Assembly: GCA_018970885.1 (NCBI GenBank)
Contig: JAGWVL010000006.1
Location: forward strand, 1 to 46,484
Length of the DNA: 46,484 bases
Reading direction: 5' to 3'
Source: Actinomycetales bacterium
GTDB taxonomy: Bacteria > Actinomycetota > Actinomycetes > Nanopelagicales > Nanopelagicaceae
Made by a program: the position numbers and the translations under genes. A model generated the notes under the pieces. It ran no database searches. It saw nothing but the letters and a program-made list of their open reading frames with translations, and was not told the origin of the DNA. Shown here one piece after another: positions 38,952-46,484 of the stretch (position 1 is its first letter; each line of letters starts with the position of its first letter).

Positions 38952-39806
38952 GTGGTCTTGCGCACTTCGTATTCATTCGAGTTCTTCCCTCCAAAGGATG
39001 TTGAGGGTGAAGATCGGCTATGGGCTGCCATCGAAGGGCTTAAATCATTCGCCCCAGACTTTGTCTCAGTTACATATGGTGCAGGTGGCTCTACTCGCGA
39101 TCGCTCAATTCGAATAGCTCAAGAGATTACTAAGCGGACAGGTATTTCAACTGTTGCGCACCTGACATGTGTCGGATCTACTCGAGATGAATTGATCACA
39201 ATTTTGCACCGCTATAAAGAAGCAGGAATCACAAGTATTTTGGCACTTCGCGGAGATCCAACTGGCGGACCAAGTGCGCCATGGACTCCAACACCTGGTG
39301 GTTTCAATCATGCCGATGAATTAGTTCAATTAGCTGATGAGTTTGGTGGCTTCACTATCGGAGTCGCAGCATTTCCAGATGGTCACCCTGCATCAAAAGG
39401 AGACTTTGATAAAGATGTAGATGTACTTATTCGCAAAGAGGAGTTAGGTGCAAGCTTTGCAACCACTCAATTTTTCTTTGAAGCAAAAAAGTACACCCAA
39501 TTAGTTGAAGCACTTGCAGCCCGTGGGTCAAAGTTGGTAATCATTCCTGGCATCCTGCCCGTAACAAACGTTAAGTTACTTCATCGCATGGCCGAACTTG
39601 GTGGTACCCCAATTCCTCGCCACATCGCTGATGCTTTTGCGAAGGTTGAAAATGATCCACATGCTGTGCGTGCGCTAGGCGTAGAGATAGCAACATCACT
39701 TTGCAGAGAGTTATTGGCCGCTGGAGTACCAGGCCTACACTTTTACACAATGAATAGCTCTACAGCTACCCAAGAAATCTACAGAAAGCTCAACGATGCT
39801 CAGTAA
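38952..39806 (+). CDS. metF: Methylenetetrahydrofolate reductase
   Basis: YSFEFFPPKDVEGEDRLW, DFVSVTYGAGGSTRDRSI, TVAHLTCVG, ILALRGDPTGG, TTQFFFEAKKY. Confidence 0.94.
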   Translation: MVLRTSYSFEFFPPKDVEGEDRLWAAIEGLKSFAPDFVSVTYGAGGSTRDRSIRIAQEITKRTGISTVAHLTCVGSTRDELITILHRYKEAGITSILALRGDPTGGPSAPWTPTPGGFNHADELVQLADEFGGFTIGVAAFPDGHPASKGDFDKDVDVLIRKEELGASFATTQFFFEAKKYTQLVEALAARGSKLVIIPGILPVTNVKLLHRMAELGGTPIPRHIADAFAKVENDPHAVRALGVEIATSLCRELLAAGVPGLHFYTMNSSTATQEIYRKLNDAQ

Positions 39807-40419
39807 CCAAGAGTTCAAGGCAAAGTGGAGTTCTTTGCATAGCGATGCTCAAACAACGGGAGTTGTCGGTGCATGGCTGAACATTTCTTATCGCTTTGGT
39901 TTGATCTGCACCTTGCTTCGTATTTCTCCAAACGCGCTGACCTACTTGGGCTTGTTAGGTGCGGTCGGAACTGCATTAACAGCGCAAACCTGGTGGTCTA
40001 TTGGCTTCCTGGTTTTCTCACTATTTTGCGATGGAATCGATGGCAGCGTTGCAATTTTCCAGCAGCGTGATAGCAAATGGGGTGCAACTCTAGATTCAGT
40101 TGTGGATCGAATTAGCGAAGCGCTGTGGTTCTATACCCTGTATGTAATTGGTGTTCCTGCGTGGATTCCGATCGCTCTGTGGAGCGTTGCAGCCTTTCAA
40201 GAGTATGCGCGAACAAAGTTGATCTCACTAGGAGTTAGCGATCTTGGTGTTGTCACTCCAGCTGAACGCCCAATGCGAGCAAGTTACATATTCATCATCT
40301 TGGTGTTGAATTTACTAGGACTTCCAGGTGTAACCGTTCTTTCTATGATTTTCTTTGCGATACAGTGTTACAGCTTTATTAGTGTCGTGCGTTTTTCTCG
40401 TAGCCAATTGCTTCAGTAA
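39796..40419 (+). CDS. CDP-alcohol phosphatidyltransferase family protein
   Basis: CDGIDGSVAIFQQRDSKWGATLDSVVDRISE (CDP-AP-like motif with Ile in place of the usual Arg); multiple TM segments. Confidence 0.82.
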   Translation: MLSNQEFKAKWSSLHSDAQTTGVVGAWLNISYRFGLICTLLRISPNALTYLGLLGAVGTALTAQTWWSIGFLVFSLFCDGIDGSVAIFQQRDSKWGATLDSVVDRISEALWFYTLYVIGVPAWIPIALWSVAAFQEYARTKLISLGVSDLGVVTPAERPMRASYIFIILVLNLLGLPGVTVLSMIFFAIQCYSFISVVRFSRSQLLQ

Positions 40420-41875
40420 CTAAATCTCCACTAATTCCAACAAGCGGTAATCCGCCACCTGGGTGTGCCGAACCACCAACTAGGTACAAACCTTTAATTG
40501 GTGAACGGTTCTTCGCACGCATAAATGCAGCACGTGCACCATTACTTGAAGTTCCATAAATCGCACCACCTGGAGCGTGAACAGCGGCCTCCAGATCCGC
40601 GGGTGTTCTAATAGTTAAAGATTCCAAGCGATCGCGAACAGAAATCCCACGCGCTTCAATTTGATCAATAATCGTATTGGCATAATTTCGGGCAAACTCT
40701 TTATCGCTCCAGTCAAATTGGCCATGGGTAGGAGCGTTTACTAGAACAAACCAGCCTTCAAGGGTTTCATCCTTACTCATAGATGGATCTTGTGGAGCAC
40801 AGATATAGATCGTTGGTTTCTCGACCGGCTTACCATGTACAAAAATGGCATCAAATTCGGCATCGTAATCCTCAGGAAACAATATTGTGTGGTGGCTAAG
40901 AACTTGTTCTGCATCTTTGCGCATACCTAGCAACAAACAGAATCCAGCTAATGAAACATCAGCCTTTTCAATGTTTTTACGGGCCTTCTTCAGGATGCGC
41001 TTATGGCCTTTGATTAACTTGTTATAGACCAAGGAAGAATCAGCATTTGCCACAACAGCATCTGCTTCAACAGCTGTTCCATCAGCAAGGATCACCCCTG
41101 TGGCCTTCTTGCCTTTGGTGGTGATCGACGCAACGGGGGAGTTCAAATGAAAAGTAACGCCAACATCTACCGCTCGTTGATACACCTTCTCAGTGAGCTG
41201 GCCAAGGCCACCCTTCACATGCCAAGCACCGAAACTCTCCTCAACAAATGCGATAGTCGATAACACCGCAGGTGCTTTGCGTGGATCTGACCCGCTATAT
41301 GTTGCATATCTATCCATGATGTAGCGAAGATGCTGATCCTTCAAAATCTCATCTGCATGATTACGTAGAGTCTTCCACGGCGCAATAATCTTCATATCCC
41401 GGATAAAAGATATTCGCTTTATTAGTGACAGAGGTGATTTCAACTCTGATTCAATAAAGGGACCACGACTAACATCCCACATAAGCTCAGCACGTCTCAT
41501 GATGCGATCCCATTGAGTAGCACTCTCTGCTCCAAAGGATTCATTGATCGCATCCAGCGTCTTCTTACGAGAAAGATTTGAAAACTTTACATTGCTGCCA
41601 TCTGCAAAACGATATTCAAAGGATGGATCAACAGATTTAATAGGACACACTAAGCCCATGGGCTTACCGGTACGCTGAAAGAAATCCTTATAGACAGCGG
41701 GCAGGGTCAGCAATGAAGGACCGGTATCAAATGCAACCTTGCCGATCCATTCGGTACGACACTTTCCACCTACTTGATCTGAAGCTTCATACAGAACAAC
41801 TTCGTGGCCGCCACGTGATAAACGTGCAGCAGCGGTCATACCGCCCATACCTGCACCGATCACCACGATCTTCAT
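40379..41875 (-). CDS. Second CrtI-family carotenoid desaturase (possibly CrtD-like)
   Basis: MKIVVIGAGMGGMTAAARLSRGGHEVVLYEASDQVGGKCRTEWIGKVAFDTGPSLLTLP; C-terminal GLYLVGGSAHPGGGLPLVGISGDLVTEAI. Confidence 0.88.
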   Translation of the reverse strand: MKIVVIGAGMGGMTAAARLSRGGHEVVLYEASDQVGGKCRTEWIGKVAFDTGPSLLTLPAVYKDFFQRTGKPMGLVCPIKSVDPSFEYRFADGSNVKFSNLSRKKTLDAINESFGAESATQWDRIMRRAELMWDVSRGPFIESELKSPLSLIKRISFIRDMKIIAPWKTLRNHADEILKDQHLRYIMDRYATYSGSDPRKAPAVLSTIAFVEESFGAWHVKGGLGQLTEKVYQRAVDVGVTFHLNSPVASITTKGKKATGVILADGTAVEADAVVANADSSLVYNKLIKGHKRILKKARKNIEKADVSLAGFCLLLGMRKDAEQVLSHHTILFPEDYDAEFDAIFVHGKPVEKPTIYICAPQDPSMSKDETLEGWFVLVNAPTHGQFDWSDKEFARNYANTIIDQIEARGISVRDRLESLTIRTPADLEAAVHAPGGAIYGTSSNGARAAFMRAKNRSPIKGLYLVGGSAHPGGGLPLVGISGDLVTEAIGYEKNARH

Positions 41876-42939
41876 ACTGTGCGACCTTTCCACATCACTG
41901 TTTTGCGCACTAAGTATGAGTAAACAATCAGGTAAATCAGTGCAACGATGGATATTGGATGCAACACACTGTCCAATACACGTCCGCGACTCTTAATGGC
42001 ACTTAATACTCGCGTTCCGACAATCGCTGCAAATCCCAGCCAGCCGTACGGATCACCCAATAGGCCCAGAATCAATGGGGCGATGCTGGTTGCAAAGAGA
42101 AAGGCAATAACAAAGATTGCACCGAGTAATGACCCAAAAGCTTTACTCAAAGACTTGCCATAGCCAGCCTCAATCTCACTCCATGATGAATACATCCGAG
42201 TCTCTGCAATATCTGATCCATTAATTACCGTTCCAGAAGATCCCTTCGCCATTAAAGAACGTGCCAAGAAAACATCATCGATCACCGCATCTTTAACGGA
42301 TTGGTATCCATCAACAGATTCCAAGGCAGAACGTTTAACAACAAAGAATTGACCATTTGCTACCGCCATTGATTTATTACGTGCACCTTCGGCATAGCGC
42401 AGCGGCACCGTTGTAAGCCAGGACCATTGCAGCAACGGTTGGATCAAACGCTCAGCAAAACTCTGCGCGATCTGACGAGGATATGGCGAGACAAAATCCA
42501 AGCGAGCACTATGCATCAGCGTCACCGCCTTGTTAATTGCATCATTTATTAATCGCACATCTGCATCAATTGAAACTAAAACCTCTTCATTGCTTGCCTC
42601 AAATAATTGCTGCAAGGCCCAGGTTTTTCCGATCCAACCATCGGCTAATGGAGCACCTTTGATTACGGTAAAGCGTTTGTCACCTGCAGTAAATCGTTGT
42701 AATAGTTCAAAGGTTGAATCCTCAGAGTTGTCATCTAAGAGATAAAAGTGAAATGGACCATCTTGCGCTGATAGGGTTGCAACTATCCCTTCAACATTTT
42801 CGGCCTCATTACGCATAGGCACAACCACACCTACAGAGTCCTGTAACTCAGAAATAGCTTTGGGCGTACGGATGTGCACAAAGTTAATTGCCGCGATCGT
42901 CAGCAAAGTAAGAGGAAGCAGGAAGAAGAGAATCATCAA
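41872..42939 (-). CDS. cruG: Family 2 glycosyltransferase with membrane segments, CruG-like
   Basis: VVPMRNEAENVEGIVATL, FYLLDDNSEDST, EVLVSIDADVRL; C-terminal hydrophobic region; located between cruF-like and desaturase genes. Confidence 0.72.
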   Translation of the reverse strand: MMILFFLLPLTLLTIAAINFVHIRTPKAISELQDSVGVVVPMRNEAENVEGIVATLSAQDGPFHFYLLDDNSEDSTFELLQRFTAGDKRFTVIKGAPLADGWIGKTWALQQLFEASNEEVLVSIDADVRLINDAINKAVTLMHSARLDFVSPYPRQIAQSFAERLIQPLLQWSWLTTVPLRYAEGARNKSMAVANGQFFVVKRSALESVDGYQSVKDAVIDDVFLARSLMAKGSSGTVINGSDIAETRMYSSWSEIEAGYGKSLSKAFGSLLGAIFVIAFLFATSIAPLILGLLGDPYGWLGFAAIVGTRVLSAIKSRGRVLDSVLHPISIVALIYLIVYSYLVRKTVMWKGRTV

Positions 42940-42943
42940 GGCT

Positions 42944-43747
42944 TTACGGTCTTCCGACCCATCGATTAAAGAAGTATGGAGTCAAGAGGACGCCAAGGAT
43001 TGCTCCGGAAAAGAGTGCGATCCCTGGGCGATCAAAGAAGAAGAGATTTCCGACAACCCCGGAAAACCAAGTCCAGAACAACATGACATCAGCTGCAATC
43101 AGTGATCCACCCACCTTGCGACGATCCCGCGGGGACAAAAAGTGCAGAATCGTCATTAGTACTATTGATGACAACAACCAACCAAAGGCATTGGATAATG
43201 GAATCTCAGGTTGGTAGGGAACATGTGCTCCTTTAACAACCCAGGTCCAACGACCAGCAGAAACCATAAGTGGATCTAAGAAAAGATCCCATGCAGTCAT
43301 AAGCAATGCTCCATACAAGAATACCCATGACTTACCGATTCTACGTGCTGCAACTAAACATGGATGAGCGATCATCACCCAAGCAAATGGAACAACTAAT
43401 GGAACGCTCAATAACTTTGGTCCTAATGTTGAAGAGTATGAGTATTCGCCAAATGGCCAACTTGTCGTTACTCCAATTTGTTCAATCACAAAACCGAAGA
43501 CAAGCGTGATTCCCAACAAGCTCCAACCGTAACGCGCACCAAAGGCTGCAATTCCATGAAGGAACATCGCAAGTGCGGCACAATAAACAGATGAGATAGT
43601 AATTACCTGCAGCGTTGTGCCATCTACTAATGGATATGCGATCTGCATCAAAATCGCTATGCCAAGTGCAACACCCATTACTTTGATCAAAAGGGGAGAT
43701 GCGCCACCTTTAGCCCGACGGCGGGGTGTGTAATGACGGATGGACAT
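42944..43747 (-). CDS. cruF: Carotenoid biosynthesis protein, CruF-like carotenoid 1,2-hydratase
   Basis: Polytopic membrane protein with FGFVIEQIGVTTSWPFGEYSYSSTLGPKLLSVPLVVPFAWVMIAHP and TAWDLFLDPLMVSAGRWTWV, typical of the CruF/DUF422 family. Confidence 0.87.
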   Translation of the reverse strand: MSIRHYTPRRRAKGGASPLLIKVMGVALGIAILMQIAYPLVDGTTLQVITISSVYCAALAMFLHGIAAFGARYGWSLLGITLVFGFVIEQIGVTTSWPFGEYSYSSTLGPKLLSVPLVVPFAWVMIAHPCLVAARRIGKSWVFLYGALLMTAWDLFLDPLMVSAGRWTWVVKGAHVPYQPEIPLSNAFGWLLSSIVLMTILHFLSPRDRRKVGGSLIAADVMLFWTWFSGVVGNLFFFDRPGIALFSGAILGVLLTPYFFNRWVGRP

Positions 43748-43786
43748 AGGTTAAGTCTGCCTTATTCCATTTGCATAAGACAGTTA

Positions 43787-44437
43787 CTACAAAGTTCCGC
43801 GTACTTCATGCACAGCAAATCGAGCAAAAAGCTCCTCTGAATACCAGCGATAGGCAGAAGTATCTGCAATCGCCTTTTGATGCGCCGCACCCTTGTATGC
43901 AAACTCGCGAATCGCAGCCGCAGACTCCCACAGCGAAAAAGTCCCCTGTAGTCCAATAGGTGCTTCACCTATTCCAATCGCCGCAACCAAGCCCGGGGCT
44001 GACTTTAAAGAAACCGTTACAGGTGGCACCGAGCTCCAAAATCTAAAGTTCTGACGCCACTTTATGCGCGCACGAGTAATTGCTGCGACCTGTCCATCCC
44101 AATCTTTGGCGGTTGCAACAAATGGCTCTTTACCCGCCCACTTACCATTCGATGAAATCGGTTCCAGTACCGCACGAAACTCTGAAACTGAACCCTTGCG
44201 CCAACGCTTTACTACTGTTGATGAATCAAACCTTTCTATATCTTCAACCACTGCAACTAAACCCCACTGCAAGGCATTGGCATCGCTGGGCGTAAAGGTT
44301 TCGCCCCTACCTGTACCTAAAGATTTATGAAAAGAAACATTCTTATCTGCCTTGAGAAAGAATCGATCAAAGCCCATTGCAAAGATGGCATTGGCTATGC
44401 GTGATGGCTTAATTGTCCAAAAGTAAGCAACTATCAT
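43787..44437 (-). CDS. CrtA-like (spheroidene monooxygenase family) protein
   Basis: FHKSLGTGRGETFTPSDANALQWGL, LEPISSNGKWAGKEPF, VAAITRARIKWRQNFRFWSSVPPVTVSLKSAPGLVAAIGIGEAPIGLQGTFSLWESAAAIREFAYKGAAHQKAI..YSEELFARF. ATGA overlap with upstream ybaK-like gene fixes the start at 44437. Confidence 0.83.
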   Translation of the reverse strand: MIVAYFWTIKPSRIANAIFAMGFDRFFLKADKNVSFHKSLGTGRGETFTPSDANALQWGLVAVVEDIERFDSSTVVKRWRKGSVSEFRAVLEPISSNGKWAGKEPFVATAKDWDGQVAAITRARIKWRQNFRFWSSVPPVTVSLKSAPGLVAAIGIGEAPIGLQGTFSLWESAAAIREFAYKGAAHQKAIADTSAYRWYSEELFARFAVHEVRGTL

Positions 44438-44919
44438 TCGCCTACGACCATTGGTTGAGCACCGGTACATTCAAGTAACTCGGCAAAAGTTGTGGGATAA
44501 ACCGCATGTGGGTGGCCTGCAGCTGCCCACACAACCTCATAATCATTGAGCGCTTGATCAATCAAGATCGTAGCGGGGGAGAGCCAACCAATCGGTGCAA
44601 CGCCGCCGATTGAAAAACCTGACTTTTCCTTTACATAATCCGCATCTACCCGTACGAGTTTTTCGATACCTAAGTTCTTTGAAACTAATTCTGTGTCTAC
44701 GCGGTGACGACCACTTGTAATTATTAATAGGGGCGATTCATCTGGGAGTTTAAAGATTAGCGATGATGCGATCTGGCCAACTTCAATTCCTAATGCAGAG
44801 GCTGCTTCTTGAGCGGTACGTGCGCTATCGGAAAGTACGTGAACTTCGCCTGTTAACCCGTGTTGGGCAAGGGCGGCAATAACTCGCTTAACCGCAGCTT
44901 TTTCCTTTACGCCTTCCAT
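44434..44919 (-). CDS. YbaK/EbsC-family protein (aminoacyl-tRNA deacylase-like)
   Basis: TAQEAASALGIEVGQIASSLIFKL, GFSIGGVAPIGW, VVWAAAGHPHAVYPTTFAELLECTGA. Confidence 0.9.
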   Translation of the reverse strand: MEGVKEKAAVKRVIAALAQHGLTGEVHVLSDSARTAQEAASALGIEVGQIASSLIFKLPDESPLLIITSGRHRVDTELVSKNLGIEKLVRVDADYVKEKSGFSIGGVAPIGWLSPATILIDQALNDYEVVWAAAGHPHAVYPTTFAELLECTGAQPMVVGE

Positions 44920-44961
44920 GCTCCTAGATTATCTGTTGAAGTGGGTTACCGTTATCACTCT

Positions 44962-46176
44962 ATGACAACTGATTTATATGCCCTTGGAATTCGAGCCCGT
45001 AATGCAATCTACGCCTCATTCTTCTTTCTGGGATTTCTAGGACTTGCGTGGATTCCACGCATTCCTGAAATCAAAACATCGCTGGGATTAAGTGACGGGC
45101 AGTTTGGTTTAGTTCTCTTGGCCAGCACAGTTGGTTCAATCCCTGGTGCACAAATTGCAGGTCGTGCGGTGCATTCATATTCATCAAAGTTAGTAGTGCG
45201 CATATCAGGCGTTTTATTGCCGGTAGGAGTGTTTGTAGTTGGAATCGCTGACAGCGTTCAGGTTTTGCTTTTAGGTTTGTTTATCACTGGTTTTAATGTC
45301 TCATTCATGGACATTGCGATAAATGGTCAGGCGGTTGAAATTGAAAAGCACACGCAAGGCCGATGGATGTCGAGCTTCCATGGGTTATGGAGCATTGGCG
45401 CATTTGCTGCAACTTTAGTTGGTGGATTGGTGGCAAACTTCGTTTCTCCGCGCGATAACTTAATCGCGATCGCAGTTCTTGGGTTAATTGTTTTCCAATT
45501 TATTGCTCACTACCTGCTTCCACCAGAACATGATGGTCATCTGGGTGAACCTGGTAAGGATGATGCTGGAAAGGTCAAACTCTTTGGTAAAGAGTCGTTG
45601 ATTTTATGGGCGCTCGGAATTGGTTTGATGTGCGCATTAATTCCTGAAGGTGGTGCTTACGAGTGGAGCGGAATTCTGCTGCAGGATCACATGGGTATCG
45701 GCAAGGGATTAAATGCGGCAGCTGCAACTACATTTTCTTTAGCGATGATTGCCAGCCGTTTGTTGGGTGATCGTGCATTTGAAAAGTGGGGCCATGTAAA
45801 CACCGTTAAGTACGGTGGTTACTTTGGTGGTGGCTTATGGGGAATTGGGCTATTAGTTGGAATCTCTATTTCAGATACTTATCCAACGGCAGGATTAATA
45901 ATTGTCTGTTTAGGTTTTGGTGCGGCAGGTTTTGGAATGGGGCCATTCTTTCCAGCCTTTAACCTTGCAGCTGCATCGATTCCAGGAATTGCACCCTCTG
46001 TGGGCTTAGCTCGCGTGGGATTAATTGCAATCGCTGCTTACTTTGGCGGACCAACGATTATCGGATTAATCGCCGAAGTTACTTCGCTGCCGATTGCTTT
46101 TGCCTTCCCGGTCTTGCTCTATATGGTGGTGGGATTGCAATCCAAATACATCAAGGTACGTGAGATTAAGCAATAA
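44962..46176 (+). CDS. MFS transporter
   Basis: 12 hydrophobic segments; FLGFLGLAWIPRIPEIKTSLGLSDGQFGLVLLASTVGSIPGAQIAG. ATG 44962 preferred over 44860, which lies inside the opposite gene. Confidence 0.87.
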   Translation: MTTDLYALGIRARNAIYASFFFLGFLGLAWIPRIPEIKTSLGLSDGQFGLVLLASTVGSIPGAQIAGRAVHSYSSKLVVRISGVLLPVGVFVVGIADSVQVLLLGLFITGFNVSFMDIAINGQAVEIEKHTQGRWMSSFHGLWSIGAFAATLVGGLVANFVSPRDNLIAIAVLGLIVFQFIAHYLLPPEHDGHLGEPGKDDAGKVKLFGKESLILWALGIGLMCALIPEGGAYEWSGILLQDHMGIGKGLNAAAATTFSLAMIASRLLGDRAFEKWGHVNTVKYGGYFGGGLWGIGLLVGISISDTYPTAGLIIVCLGFGAAGFGMGPFFPAFNLAAASIPGIAPSVGLARVGLIAIAAYFGGPTIIGLIAEVTSLPIAFAFPVLLYMVVGLQSKYIKVREIKQ

Positions 46177-46484
46177 TCCAGGTTTCAAGCAGGGTAAATG
46201 CAGCAATTGAGTACAACAAGAGTGCAAAGCCTTTACGCAGGATAGTGGGGTTCATTTGGCCACTCTTGATCGATGCAAAGCGAGCAACAATCACCGCTCC
46301 AATAGACATTGTGATCGGCACGGTCCACGTAACCTCTGACCAATTTTGGTAATGACCAAAGAATGCGGTGATTGAGTTAATTGCAATGATTGCAAGAGAT
46401 GTACCTGCGGCTTTTCCTTGTGGCACTTTGAAGAAGAGAACAAGAACGGGAATGGCCAGAAAGCCACCACCGATTCCAAATAAA
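46166..46484 (-). CDS. Sulfite exporter TauE/SafE family (TSUP) protein, partial (runs off the right edge)
   Basis: Minus-strand frame open to the edge: LFGIGGGFLAIPVLVLFFKVPQGKAAGTSLAIIAINSITAFFGH. Confidence 0.85.
   Translation of the reverse strand, partial: LFGIGGGFLAIPVLVLFFKVPQGKAAGTSLAIIAINSITAFFGHYQNWSEVTWTVPITMSIGAVIVARFASIKSGQMNPTILRKGFALLLYSIAAFTLLETWIIA

Noticed and set aside
1-46484. CRISPR arrays, transposases, integrases, phage genes, tRNA or rRNA genes
   Set aside because: None recognised; the window reads as ordinary core chromosome with small intergenic gaps.

Overview
Gene-dense chromosomal window of moderate GC with no mobile elements, CRISPR arrays, rRNA or tRNA that I could recognise. 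The gene content (principal sigma factor with a K/A-rich tail, SepH, DUF4192-like, GlgA/GlgC, class II DAHP synthase, SAM-IV riboswitch, DUF7455-like) points to a small-genome actinobacterium, possibly a freshwater type; that placement is inference. I support about 45 protein genes, a partial NUDIX gene at the left edge and a partial TauE/SafE gene at the right edge. Two riboswitches are recognisable: SAM-IV before metX, and a compact TPP element before a PnuC-type transporter that is therefore probably PnuT. The main observations are: (1) TPP riboswitch, pnuT-like gene and an overlapping small P-loop kinase, a candidate thiamine uptake and trapping operon; (2) a recurrent TANNNT-N6/7-start codon architecture at about 12 transcription-unit heads, implying leaderless mRNAs, with some divergent -10 boxes overlapping or mirrored (crtE/metF, inositol phosphatase/MFS); (3) a split carotenoid locus with crtE-crtI-crtB and ybaK-crtA-like-cruF-cruG-second desaturase; (4) a GyrA/ParC-type subunit with no C-terminal beta-pinwheel domain; (5) a phosphofructokinase with PPi-type active-site residues; (6) L19 with a long acidic tail. 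All assignments come from reading the sequence; no database search was run.
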